Shown here one piece after another: positions 11,650 through 21,901 of a DNA stretch of 64,000 nucleotides. The notes under the pieces are model-generated. The model had not been told where the DNA came from, ran no database searches, and saw nothing but the letters and a program-made list of their open reading frames with translations. The first letter of the stretch is position 1, and each line of letters begins with the position of its first letter. The stretch is from Nephrocerus scutellatus (Eukaryota; Arthropoda; Insecta; Diptera; Pipunculidae), in assembly GCA_947095585.1 (NCBI GenBank), contig OX352766.1, positions 19,210,939 through 19,274,938 of the forward strand, written 5' to 3'. The position numbers were made by a program, and so were the translations under genes.

Positions 11650-13051
11650 GTCCTGGAAGTGTGAAGTCATTTCAAGTAATCTCTTTGTCTCGAAATACCA
11701 TTGCAGAAAGAATTACTGATATGGTCAGAAATTTAACTGATCAGATTAAAGCCAAATTATCTTGTTTCGAAGCATTCTCCATTGCCTGTGACGAGAGTAC
11801 AGATATTCGGGGCGTTGCCCAGTTAGCTGTTTTTTTTTTGAGCGTGCGACACAGACTTCAGCATTTACGAAGAATAATTGGAACTAGTACCAATGCATGG
11901 CACTACTACAGGAGAAGATATATTTAATTGCGTATATGAACTTCTGCAAAAATACAATTTACCTCAGTCGAAACTGATTTCTGTAGCAACAGATGGAGCT
12001 CCTTCAATGACCGGCCAAGCAACGATTTTGTAGCATTACTGCAAAAAAAAACTAAGTGAAATATATGATGGGTCCAAGATTCATCATACCCATTGTATTC
12101 TTCATCAGGAAGTATTATGTACGAAAGTAATAAAAATGGAAAATGTGTTGAAGCCTATAAAAAAATGTATCAATTTCATAAGATCTCGAGGTTTAAATCA
12201 ACGACAGTTCTCTAGGTTTCTAACTGAATTAGAAAGCGAATATTATGGTTTGTCGTACTATACCGAGGTACGTTGGTTATCCTGTTCCAAGGTTCTTAAA
12301 CAATTTTGCGATTTGAAAGAAGAAATATGTCAGTTTTTAATGTCCAAGAAACAAGACATCACCTTGTTTTCTGATACGGTGTGGTTGCAAGATTTATCCT
12401 TCATCCTTGATATCCTTGATAAACGAAACACTTATCCGATTTAAATTTAAAACTGCAAGGAAAGGATCAGATCATTACCAACATGTGTGACCATATTAAT
12501 GCATTCAAATGTAAGCTAGTTCTTTGTGAAAAGCAGTTGAAAAATGAAAATTTAATGCATTTTCAAACATGCAAAATGTATAAATCCAGTTTAGGTGGAA
12601 CTGCATCATATGAAAAATACGCGGAAAAAATGTTAAGCTTAAGAACTGAATTTGAAACAAGATTTGCTGATTTCAAATCGTTGGAAGACAAATGTTCTTT
12701 GTTTTCTTAAATTTTCTCAATATGCAAATGGAGGTTATCGATATCCAGTGTGATTCTAATTTGAAGGCAAAGTTCATTGAAGTTGGAGTGTCTGACTTTT
12801 ACAAATATTTGCCAGCCAGATTTGAAAACACTCGAAGATTCGCATATGAAATTATGTCCATGTTTGGAAGTACTTATCGGTGCGAACAGTTATTTTCTCT
12901 TATGAAAGGAAATAAGTCTCCAATCAGAACAAGAATTACTGACAGTCATCTCGGGTCAGTTTTAAAATTAATCACTGCCAACAAGATTGCCCCTGAAGTC
13001 GGAATGGTGGTTGCAGAGAAAAGGTGCCAAATATCTGGGAAAAAATATTAA
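11650..13051 (+). pseudogene. hAT-superfamily transposase, decayed
   Basis: Successive frames carry a hAT transposase of the type related to GTF2IRD2, ZBED5 and SCAND3. ORF 11661-11927 has the first catalytic region (ACDESTDIRG). The next frame holds TDGAPSMTG at about 11990, the second acidic site. ORF 12136-12444 has the inserted helical domain (YYTEVRWLSCSKVL). ORF 12692-13051 holds the C-terminal dimerisation region (RRFAYEIMSMFGSTYRCEQLFS). At least four frameshifts or stops occur (near 11927, 12032, 12442 and 12710), and the BED zinc finger is not seen. The C-terminal piece from 12689 on is repeated in the tandem block. Confidence 0.85.
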
Positions 13052-13183
13052 TTTTACCTTTTTTTATACTTTTCAAAATAAACCTAGTTTACTATAAACA
13101 TTTAAGTCTTTTATTTTTTTTGTGGCCCAGATAAACTTTTATATTCTTTATTTGGCCCGTGTAAGGATTTGAGTTGGAGATGC
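13052..13183 (+). other. hAT 3' untranslated region and probable right terminal repeat
   Basis: After the stop come an AATAAA signal at about 13077 and TGGCCCAGATAAA, TTTGGCCCGTGTAAGG and GAGTTGGAGATGCTTG. Subterminal GGCCC and an end like this are usual for this hAT group. The left partner was not located, so the limit at 13183 is tentative. Confidence 0.5.
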
Positions 13184-13411
13184 TTGATGCTTTCATTGTG
13201 GGATCTATATAGATCATAGGTAATAATAAAACACGACTAATAAAAACGAAAATAACAAAAACGACGAAGAAGACGACGGGGAAGACGACGACGGCAATGA
13301 CGACGGTGGTGATGGTGGCAATTGGCGTAATAAAAGCAGACGGCGATGATTCAGTTATGAGTTTGGTAGTGACGACAATTCCTCAGACCACCATTCTAAC
13401 TTAAATACTTA
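13184..13411. other. Spacer with GAC-rich trinucleotide tract
   Basis: Holds the perfect 14-base palindrome GATCTATATAGATC at about 13202-13215 and a GAC/GAA-rich tract at about 13258-13325. No coding domain. The spacer is repeated in all three copies of the tandem block. Confidence 0.6.
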
Positions 13412-13601
13412 GAGTCCCCGCACACTAGAGACTTTCTGTCGGCCGATAGTTTAGTCGCGCTCTTAATCAGTATGAACATGTATGCAAGTGCGCAGACTAC
13501 AACGATTTGGTATCGGCCGATAAACAAATTTAATGTGCGACACGATTGCGTTTCAACTTTGTCAAACTAAAGTATCGGCAAACTATCGCAAACTGCTTAA
13601 T
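13412..13601 (+). mobile_element. PIF/Harbinger-like element, left end
   Basis: Starts with GAGTCCCCGCACACTAGAGA right after TTA (13409-13411), followed by GTCGGCCGATAG. The same terminal repeat opens and closes the complete MITE at about 37048-37301, which is also flanked by TTA. A 3-bp TTA/TWA target site is the Harbinger habit. It is interrupted at 13601 by the errantivirus LTR, and the matching flank resumes at 35888. Confidence 0.75.
13596..13601 (+). other. Left target-site duplication CTTAAT of the errantivirus
   Basis: CTTAAT directly precedes the LTR start AGTTATAGC and recurs directly after the 3' LTR at 35888-35893. This shows that the outermost LTRs belong to one insertion event. 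Confidence 0.8.
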
Positions 13602-14044
13602 AGTTATAGCAAACCCCTTCCTCCCTGTATAGATTACTAAGAATTCTGTCTGAACAACACTCGTCCACATAAAATGCAGTACGAGTCTCAAGGTTAAAAA
13701 ATAATACGAACATCAAAATCACCCTTCCACACAAAACGCAATACGAATATCAAGATAACTAATTCGCATTGCATTTATTTTAGATTAGAATATTCTTCGC
13801 AGCACAGCGAGTAAATAAAGATACATGTGGGTACGGTAAACCATATAGAATAAGAACACATATGTATTTTGGTAGAATTAAGAAGATCATACTTTGTGAA
13901 GTCAGTTGATTGACAACTGACTTAGAAGAAAGATCGTACAGAACGCACTATATTTAATAAAGTTTGAATTGATCATACAATAAAATAGTTAAAGTTTTGT
14001 CTTCTTTTTGTAAAAACCAATTTGGATTGACCAAGTTGTTAACT
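13602..14044 (+). repeat. Errantivirus 5' LTR, copy 1 (443 bp)
   Basis: Begins AGTTATAGCAAACC and ends TTGTTAACT, giving AGTT/AACT ends as in gypsy-group errantiviruses. An AATAAA lies at about 13814 and another at about 13956. A primer-binding site overlaps its last base. It contains a single copy of a 62-bp segment that is doubled in copy 3 and in the 3' LTR. Confidence 0.93.
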
Positions 14045-14061
14045 GGCGACGAGGATGGGAT
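14044..14061 (+). promoter_or_regulatory. Primer-binding site, tRNA-Ser(GCU)-like, copy 1
   Basis: TGGCGACGAGGATGGGAT is complementary to the 3' end of serine tRNA with anticodon GCU (…CCTCGTCG plus CCA). Serine primers are known in the 17.6/297 group of gypsy elements. Confidence 0.8.
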
Positions 14062-14672
14062 ACTTGGATGTAACATTAATATAGGAATATTAAAAGATTA
14101 CATTGTGTTTTAACACTTTACCAGGTATAACGAAAAATAAAATATAGAAACCATTTCTATACGTGAAATTAGAAACTATTTCTAAATAAGTGAAAAACGA
14201 AACATAGAAACTATTTCTATAAAATCAGTGAACATTGATCAGTGAAAATAATAATAAAATGTTCAATTCATATTCTGTACGTTGAGAGAATTAATACAAA
14301 AACAACGAACATTTTTTCATAACTCTTAACCAAATAACAAAAACGTTGACATTAAAACTAGGAAGTGTGAACTAAAAATAAAACTTTTTTAATCAGGCAA
14401 CAAAAAAAGAAGGATTCATCATCAAATCAGCAAACAACAAAGTTCAACAAATTTGAAGACATCTTTATAAAATAAAAATCCACATCTCACAACAAAACAT
14501 CTTTAACACAACATTGCAGCATCCACAATTTACACTAGAAGGAAGAAACATAAATTCACCATTCAAATTTAGTATATAAAATTTTTATTGTGAGTTATTT
14601 AAATTTAAATTTCCTTTTACACAAATTTCTTTTTAATTTCGTAAATAAATATATATATTGTCGTAATACAAG
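14062..14672 (+). other. Errantivirus leader with three 17-bp near-palindromes
   Basis: The untranslated leader between primer-binding site and gag. ATAGAAACCATTTCTAT (14144-14160), TTAGAAACTATTTCTAA (14169-14185) and ATAGAAACTATTTCTAT (14204-14220) are three near-palindromic copies. They recur in the leaders of copies 2 and 3. They could be protein-binding sites like the reiterated insulator sites in the gypsy leader, but the sequence is different and the role is inference. Confidence 0.7.
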
Positions 14673-15503
14673 ATGACCCAATTATTGGTAGACCCTCTAA
14701 AGTTTTTAGAGAAATTACCATGCTTCTATGGTGACACAGATGATTTACAAAATTTCTGTAATCTCGTAGACAGAATACAACCTCTGCTTCTAACATATAC
14801 TGTAGACACTCAACCCATTTTTATTGATATTATAAAAAGTAAATTTAAAAAACAAGCGAAAATCGCTATTGATATTAATTGTGATGCACAGAGTTGGCCA
14901 TCAATTAAAGAAGTTCTTAATAATAATTTTGGAGACAAATTAACTTGTGATGAATTGTTTGACGAAATGAGGAACACAGTATTTAAAACGAAGTGCCTTG
15001 ATTTTTATAATGACATTAGATTGAAATTAAGAAGACTTAACAACAAGACTGCAATCGTAGAAGGAGACAGTTACACCTTAACTGCATGTGGGAAAAACAA
15101 CTTTAGGTCAGCACTTAATTTCTTTATGAATAGAATCCCAGAACCAATGAGATCGATTTTTATATGCAGAGACACAGAAACTCTAGAAGAAGCAATTGAC
15201 ATACTTTTTAAGGCCGGTTATGCATATAAAGGAGGTAATGAAAATTATCTCAATGCACACAAAAAATATAACAACCGACAAAATTATGACGATTTTAGAA
15301 AACAACAACAAAACCGACATCAATCTAACGACTACCGACATCAATCTAACGACTACCGACAACAAAATAAACAATATGACAGACAATTTAATAATCAACA
15401 TAATAATGATTATGGAGGGCAACAAAACACAAATTATAGAAAATACAATAATGATAATAAATTTCAACAACCAGACAGACAAAGACATAATGATTATTTA
15501 TGA
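14673..15503 (+). CDS. Errantivirus gag, copy 1
   Basis: 276-codon ORF that starts at the first ATG after the leader. The N-terminal 200 residues have the capsid-like fold pattern of gypsy-group Gag (LEKLPCFYGDTDDLQNFC near residue 13), and the tail from residue 205 is Asn/Gln/Arg-rich with two RHQSNDY repeats. No zinc knuckle is seen, as is usual for errantivirus Gag. The frame ends early: the usual Gag end (PEPMEVD at about 15603) lies in another frame, so the C-terminus is frameshifted near 15500. It differs from copies 2 and 3 by Lys for Asn in FKTKCLD. Cytoplasmic particle protein, probably not functional. Confidence 0.85.
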   Translation: MTQLLVDPLKFLEKLPCFYGDTDDLQNFCNLVDRIQPLLLTYTVDTQPIFIDIIKSKFKKQAKIAIDINCDAQSWPSIKEVLNNNFGDKLTCDELFDEMRNTVFKTKCLDFYNDIRLKLRRLNNKTAIVEGDSYTLTACGKNNFRSALNFFMNRIPEPMRSIFICRDTETLEEAIDILFKAGYAYKGGNENYLNAHKKYNNRQNYDDFRKQQQNRHQSNDYRHQSNDYRQQNKQYDRQFNNQHNNDYGGQQNTNYRKYNNDNKFQQPDRQRHNDYL

Positions 15504-15721
15504 TTATGATTATGAAGAAACCAGTACAATCAACCCAATAGATATAACAAATTTAACAACAATAATAGTTATCAACCCATAAGGAATTCTAGACCACCAG
15601 AGCCGATGGAAGTCGACATTAATACCAACGAAACAGATTACAAAAATAAATCGAATAAACCATACAAAATGACTAATTATGAATCAGGGACGTCATATCA
15701 AACAAACGAAAATTTTCGTTT

Positions 15722-16180
15722 ACGAGCCTCCCAAAATCCTTACCATATATAATTATCCAATCAAAAATCGAACCTTTAAAGTTCATAATAGATTCGGGTG
15801 CGACACACTCGATAATTAACACGAATTTATGCGATCCTAAATGGAACATACCAATGAAAGAAATTATAATAACAACCTTACAACATAACATAAAAATTAG
15901 CGAACAAGTCAGAATACCTTTATTTGAAGAACAAGGAGACGTTACAGAGTAGATTGACTTCTACGTCTGCAACTTCCACAAAGAATACCATGGACTTATA
16001 GGTAATAACATATTAAGGAAATATAAGGCAATAATTGATTTAAGAAATAACGTTTTGGAGATAGGTACAAAAACAGTACCATTACACTTTGACGATAAAG
16101 ACTTTCAACAGTATGTTTTTGATAGAGCAGGCGACATACCAATTACACAAACAGAAGGACTTATTTATCTCCACAAAAAA
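15722..16180 (+). pseudogene. Errantivirus protease, copy 1, with internal stop
   Basis: Aspartic protease region of pol. The active-site motif FIIDSGATHS is at about 15782-15811, and the flap/second-half motif HGLIGNNILRKY at about 15989-16024. A TAG at 15950-15952 interrupts the frame and is shared by all three copies, so it predates the duplication. The frame shifts again near 16180 into the reverse-transcriptase N-terminus. Confidence 0.8.
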
Positions 16181-17251
16181 TGTCAGATTGTAAAGAAGTT
16201 AAAATAAAAGAAGGTATTTACGAAGTAGACAAAAATTTAGTAAGAGCTAAAGTCACCGTAAATTGCAACTTACCTCAGGAGATAAAATTTAATGTGAAGG
16301 AGATGACGTTTACAAATGCCATAAAGCATGAAATTCGAACTACCGAACATGCTCCAAAAGTGGCAAAATCCTATAGATACCCTTATGTCCATAAAAACGA
16401 AGTTAGAGACCAAATACAAGAAATGCAAAGAAATAAAATAATACGACCGAGCCATTCTCCTTATTCAGCTCCAGTTTGGGTGGTCCCCAAAAAAAGACGG
16501 CATAAAGCCCAATCCAAAGAAAATTGAATGCGTTCAAAAGTTTCCCCTACCAAAGAATCAAAAAGCCATTAAGGAATTTTTAGGTCTTACGGGTTATTAC
16601 CGTAAATTTATTAAAGATTACGCACGCATAGCCAAACCCAAGACTAAGTATCTAAAAAAGGATATAAAAATGAATATAGAAGATCCTGAATATATAAATG
16701 CATTCGAAACATTGAAAATACATTTAATTAACGACCCAATTTTAACTTATCCCGATTTTAAAAAAAAATTTACTCTGCAAACAGATGCAAGTAATTATGC
16801 TTTGGGAGCTGTGCTATCTCAAGACGGGTATCCGACGTGTTACGCTAGTAGAACACTAAATGACCACGAGCAAAATTATAGCACCATAGAAAAAGAATTG
16901 CTTGCTATTGTTTGGGGCACGCAATATTTCAGACCCTATTTATTTGTCAATAAATTTATAGTGGAAACAGACCATCGTCCTTTGACTTGGCTTTTTTCAA
17001 TGAAGGAACCAAACTCCAAGCTTATACGTTGGAGACTCCGTTTAAGTGAATATGATTTCGAAATTAAATACAAAAAAGGCGTACAAAATGGAAACGCCGA
17101 TGATCTATCCCGTGCTATAATTAATTTTAATGAAATCAGGACACCAATAATACATGAGGGCAATTGTCCGCTCAATATGTACAAAACTCAAGTAATCTTT
17201 AAGAAAATTAACTCAGGTTCTTTAAAAAATAAAAAATCTGAAGATATTTAA
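16180..17251 (+). pseudogene. Errantivirus RT remnant and RNase H, copy 1
   Basis: ORF 16180-16527 carries only the fingers of the reverse transcriptase, ending at the motif [17 protein letters not shown]. At a 7-A run (16489-16495) the sequence jumps straight to the end of the connection region ([16 protein letters not shown]), with a frame change. The palm with its catalytic YxDD is missing. RNase H follows in the frame 16496-17251, with [33 protein letters not shown] and NADDLSR, so its acidic residues are intact. The deletion is identical in copies 2 and 3. This pol cannot supply reverse transcriptase, so any past mobilisation had to be in trans. Confidence 0.88.
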
Positions 17252-18406
17252 TTCAAACAGGAAAATAATTTATCTAAGAAACGTAGATACTGACTCAATC
17301 ATTACAATAGTAAAAAACCATTTTAAACCAACAGGTACAACCGCCGTATATTTCGAAGACGAAAGCATTTCCGAAACATTTGAAAATGTGATAAAAGATA
17401 ATTTTAACAATAATAACAGTACCTTCAAAATTATAAGATGCCCAAAGGTTTTAAGAGATATTATAGATGAAAGTGAACTTACTGACTTCATAGAAGAAGA
17501 ACATTTAAAGAATAATCATAGAGGTATTAACGAGAACTTTCTAGAATTAAAAGACGTCATATATAACCCTAAACTAAAACAAAGAATCCCCCAATTAATC
17601 AATAATTGTGAAATTTGTAACGTTGAGAAATACGAAAGGCATCCTGTAAAGCAGAAATTCAAAATAAAGAAACACCCGAAAAGCCAAGGGATACGATCCA
17701 TATAGATGTTTTCTATAGTTTGAACAAAAACATTTTCTTAACAACAATTGATAAATTTTCGAAGTATGCCCAAGCTATTAAAATATCCAGTCGATCATGG
17801 ACTGAGTTTAAACGAGCTGTTATACAATACATAAGTAATGCAGGACATTTTAACAATCTAATTGTAGATAACGAACTAGGGTTTAAGGCGTTACCTTTGC
17901 AAGAATTCCTCAGAGAACAGAATATAAATATCCATTTTACATCAAATAATAATCATACATCAAACTCTGATGTTGAACGTTTACACAATACCCTCAACGA
18001 ACACTTAAGACTTTTGAGACATGACCCTAATAAAAATGTTGACACGGTAGAAGAAAAGATTTACAAAGTAATTAATTTTTATAACAATAGTATTCATTCG
18101 ACAACTGGCCGTAAGCCAATCGACTTTAGCAATGGAATTATAAGCCAAGATGACTATCCCTTAATTAAAGAAAGAATCATGAAGATAAAAGAACGTACAA
18201 TAAATACACAAAATAAAAATAGGGAAGATGTCGAACAACAAACAGGACCAGTATTTTTAAAGGAAATAAGAGGTGGGAAAAATCATGCCAAATTTAGAAA
18301 AATAATCGCAGAACCATTAGATGACGAATACATTGTCACAGCAAAAGGACACAAATATTATAAATCCCATTTAAAAAAAACTAAAGAAATATCAAGACAA
18401 CAATAA
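17252..18406 (+). pseudogene. Errantivirus integrase, copy 1, frameshifted
   Basis: The N-terminal frame (about 17252-17705) holds the zinc-binding HHCC region (EEHLKNNHRGIN and CEICNVEKY). A one-base loss near 17669, shared with copy 2 but not copy 3, shifts the frame before the core. ORF 17720-18406 gives most of the catalytic core, with the second Asp in IVDNELGF and the Glu in SDVERLHNTL; the first Asp (HIDVF, about 17698) lies just before it. The C-terminal end is near 18406, six bases short of the duplication junction. Confidence 0.85.
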
Positions 18407-18408
18407 CT

Positions 18409-18903
18409 CAAATGTTCTTTGTTTTCTTAAATTTTCTCAATATGCAAATGGAGGTTATCGATATCCAGTGTGATTCTAATTTGAAGGCAAAGTTCATTGA
18501 AGTTGGAGTGTCTGACTTTTACAAATATTTGCCAGCCAGATTTGAAAACACTCGAAGATTCGCATATGAAATTATGTCCATGTTTGGAAGTACTTATCGG
18601 TGCGAACAGTTATTTTCTCTTATGAAAGGAAATAAGTCTCCAATCAGAACAAGAATTACTGACAGTCATCTCGGGTCAGTTTTAAAATTAATCACTGCCA
18701 ACAAGATTGCCCCTGAAGTCGGAATGGTGGTTGCAGAGAAAAGGTGCCAAATATCTGGGAAAAAATATTAATTTTACCTTTTTTTATACTTTTCAAAATA
18801 AACCTAGTTTACTATAAACATTTAAGTCTTTTATTTTTTTTGTGGCCCAGATAAACTTTTATATTCTTTATTTGGCCCGTGTAAGGATTTGAGTTGGAGA
18901 TGC
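18409..18903 (+). pseudogene. hAT transposase C-terminus, copy 2
   Basis: Repeats 12689-13183: ORF 18412-18771 is identical in protein to 12692-13051 (RFENTRRFAYEIMSMFGST). The upstream ATG-containing frame arises at the junction and is not a real start. It carries no catalytic residues. Confidence 0.9.
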
Positions 18904-19131
18904 TTGATGCTTTCATTGTGGGATCTATATAGATCATAGGTAATAATAAAACACGACTAATAAAAACGAAAATAACAAAAACGACGAAGAAGACGACGGG
19001 GAAGACGACGACGGCAATGACGACGGTGGTGATGGTGGCAATTGGCGTAATAAAAGCAGACGGCGATGATTCAGTTATGAGTTTGGTAGTGACGACAATT
19101 CCTCAGACCACCATTCTAACTTAAATACTTA

Positions 19132-19321
19132 GAGTCCCCGCACACTAGAGACTTTCTGTCGGCCGATAGTTTAGTCGCGGTTTTAATCAGTATGAACATG
19201 TATGCAAGTGCGCAGACTACAACGATTTGGTATCGGCCGATAAACAAATTTAATGTGCGACACGATTGCGTTTCAACTTTGTCAAACTAAAGTATCGGCA
19301 AACTATCGCAAACTGCTTAAT
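19132..19321 (+). mobile_element. Harbinger-like left end, copy 2
   Basis: Copy of 13412-13601 carried along in the tandem block, with TTA before GAGTCCCCGC and CTTAAT after it. Confidence 0.8.
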
Positions 19322-19764
19322 AGTTATAGCAAACCCCTTCCTCCCTGTATAGATTACTAAGAATTCTGTCTGAACAACACTCGTCCACATAAAATGCAGT
19401 ACGAGTCTCAAGGTTAAAAAATAATACGAACATCAAAATCACCCTTCCACACAAAACGCAATACGAATATCAAGATAACTAATTCGCATTGCATTTATTT
19501 TAGATTAGAATATTCTTCGCAGCACAGCGAGTAAATAAAGATACATGTGGGTACGGTAAACCATATAGAATAAGAACACATATGTATTTTGGTAGAATTA
19601 AGAAGATCATACTTTGTGAAGTCAGTTGATTGACAACTGACTTAGAAGAAAGATCGTACAGAACGCACTATATTTAATAAAGTTTGAATTGATCATACAA
19701 TAAAATAGTTAAAGTTTTGTCTTCTTTTTGTAAAAACCAATTTGGATTGACCAAGTTGTTAACT
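19322..19764 (+). repeat. Errantivirus LTR, copy 2 (443 bp)
   Basis: Same length and ends as the copy 1 LTR, again with one copy of the 62-bp segment. Confidence 0.93.
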
Positions 19765-19781
19765 AGCGACGAGGATGGGAT
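19764..19781 (+). promoter_or_regulatory. Primer-binding site, copy 2, mutated
   Basis: Reads TAGCGACGAGGATGGGAT: the second base of the universal TGG is changed, which would weaken pairing to the tRNA CCA end. Confidence 0.75.
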
Positions 19782-20391
19782 ACTTGGATGTAACATTAAT
19801 ATAGGAATATTAAAAGATTACATTGTGTTTTAACACTTTACCAGGTATAACGAAAAATAAAATATAGAAACCATTTCTATACGTGAAATTAGAAACTATT
19901 TCTAAATAAGTGAAAAACGAAACATAGAAACTATTTCTATAAAATCAGTGAACATTATCAGTGAAAATAATAATAAAATGTTCAATTCATATTCTGTACG
20001 TTGAGAGAATTAATACAAAAACAACGAACATTTTTTCATAACTCTTAACCAAATAACAAAAACGTTGACATTAAAACTAGGAAGTGTGAACTAAAAATAA
20101 AACTTTTTTAATCAGGCAACAAAAAAAGAAGGATTCATCATCAAATCAGCAAACAACAAAGTTCAACAAATTTGAAGACATCTTTATAAAATAAAAATCC
20201 ACATCTCACAACAAAACATCTTTAACACAACATTGCAGCATCCACAATTTACACTAGAAGGAAGAAACATAAATTCACCATTCAAATTTAGTATATAAAA
20301 TTTTTATTGTGAGTTATTTAAATTTAAATTTCCTTTTACACAAATTTCTTTTTAATTTCGTAAATAAATATATATATTGTCGTAATACAAG

Positions 20392-21222
20392 ATGACCCAA
20401 TTATTGGTAGACCCTCTAAAGTTTTTAGAGAAATTACCATGCTTCTATGGTGACACAGATGAGTTACAAAATTTCTGTAATCTCGTAGACAGAATACAAC
20501 CTCTGCTTCTAACATATACTGTAGACACTCAACCCATTTTTATTGATATTATAAAAAGTAAATTTAAAAAACAAGCGAAAATCGCTATTGATATTAATTG
20601 TGATGCACAGAGTTGGCCATCAATTAAAGAAGTTCTTAATAATAATTTTGGAGACAAATTAACTTGTGATGAATTGTTTGACGAAATGAGGAACACAGTA
20701 TTTAAAACGAACTGCCTTGATTTTTATAATGACATTAGATTGAAATTAAGAAGACTTAACAACAAGACTGCAATCGTAGAAGGAGACAGTTACACCTTAA
20801 CTGCATGTGGGAAAAACAACTTTAGGTCAGCACTTAATTTCTTTATGAATAGAATCCCAGAACCAATGAGATCGATTTTTATATGCAGAGACACAGAAAC
20901 TCTAGAAGAAGCAATTGACATACTTTTTAAGGCCGGTTATGCATATAAAGGAGGTAATGAAAATTATCTCAATGCACACAAAAAATATAACAACCGACAA
21001 AATTATGACGATTTTAGAAAACAACAACAAAACCGACATCAATCTAACGACTACCGACATCAATCTAACGACTACCGACAACAAAATAAACAATATGACA
21101 GACAATTTAATAATCAACATAATAATGATTATGGAGGGCAACAAAACACAAATTATAGAAAATACAATAATGATAATAAATTTCAACAACCAGACAGACA
21201 AAGACATAATGATTATTTATGA
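20392..21222 (+). CDS. Errantivirus gag, copy 2
   Basis: 276 codons, the same as copy 1 except Glu for Asp in DTDELQNF and Asn for Lys in FKTNCLD; the second matches copy 3. It has the same premature end near 21222 and the same RHQSNDY repeats. Confidence 0.85.
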   Translation: MTQLLVDPLKFLEKLPCFYGDTDELQNFCNLVDRIQPLLLTYTVDTQPIFIDIIKSKFKKQAKIAIDINCDAQSWPSIKEVLNNNFGDKLTCDELFDEMRNTVFKTNCLDFYNDIRLKLRRLNNKTAIVEGDSYTLTACGKNNFRSALNFFMNRIPEPMRSIFICRDTETLEEAIDILFKAGYAYKGGNENYLNAHKKYNNRQNYDDFRKQQQNRHQSNDYRHQSNDYRQQNKQYDRQFNNQHNNDYGGQQNTNYRKYNNDNKFQQPDRQRHNDYL

Positions 21223-21442
21223 TTATGATTATGAAGAAACCAGTACAATCAACCCAATAGATATAACAAATTTAACAAAAATAATAATAGTTATCAACCC
21301 ATAAGGAATTCTAGACCACCAGAGCCGATGGAAGTCGACATTAATACCAACGAAACAGATTACAAAAATAAATCGAATAAACCATACAAAATGACTAATT
21401 ATGAATCAGGGACGTCATATCAAACAAACGAAAATTTTCGTT

Positions 21443-21900
21443 TACGAGCCTCCCAAAATCCTTACCATATATAATTATCCAATCAAAAATCGAACCTTTA
21501 AAGTTCATAATAGATTCGGGTGCGACACACTCGATAATTAACACGAATTTATGCGATCCTAAATGGAACATACCAATGAAAGAAATTATAATAACAACCT
21601 TACAACATAACATAAAAATTAGCGAACAAGTCAGAATACCTTTATTTGAAGAACAAGGAGACGTTACAGAGTAGATTGACTTCTACGTCTGCAACTTCCA
21701 CAAAGAATACCATGGACTTATAGGTAATAACATATTAAGGAAATATAAGGCAATAATTGATTTAAGAAATAACGTTTTGGAGATAGGTACAAAAACAGTA
21801 CCATTACACTTTGACGATAAAGACTTTCAACAGTATGTTTTTGATAGAGCAGGCGACATACCAATTACACAAACAGAAGGACTTATTTATCTCCACAAAA
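21443..21900 (+). pseudogene. Errantivirus protease, copy 2, with internal stop
   Basis: DSGATHS active site at about 21513 and the shared TAG at 21672-21674. The frame shifts to the reverse-transcriptase N-terminus at about 21902. Confidence 0.8.
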
Positions 21901-21901
21901 A

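Larger units (their letters stand above)
12689..18408 (+). repeat. Tandem 5.7-kb block, copy 1
   Basis: First unit of a direct tandem triplication with a period of 5720 bp. In order it contains the hAT C-terminus (12692-13051), spacer, Harbinger left end (13412-13601), 5' LTR (13602-14044), leader, gag and pol. The left edge is CAA at 12689-12691 inside the hAT sequence; the right edge joins pol-side sequence (AATAACT) to the same CAA at 18409-18411. Divergence from copy 2 is a handful of substitutions and very short indels by eye, which implies a recent event. Confidence 0.97.
13602..18408 (+). mobile_element. Errantivirus copy 1, truncated after pol
   Basis: 5' LTR, leader, gag and pol of a Ty3/gypsy errantivirus-like element on the plus strand. 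It lacks env and 3' LTR because the tandem block ends 3 bases into the spacer after integrase. It was made by segmental duplication and not by retrotransposition, since hAT and Harbinger flanks were copied with it. Confidence 0.9.

Noticed and set aside
12692..13051. The three MFFVFLNFLNMQM... ORFs as small independent genes
   Set aside because: They are the C-terminal end of a hAT transposase; the N-terminal residues come from an out-of-frame lead-in and the repeats from the tandem block.
15183..15582. Overlapping plus and minus frames in the gag tail (also at 20902-21304 and 26674-27073)
   Set aside because: Shadow frames of the Asn/Gln-rich gag tail; no domain and no independent start context.
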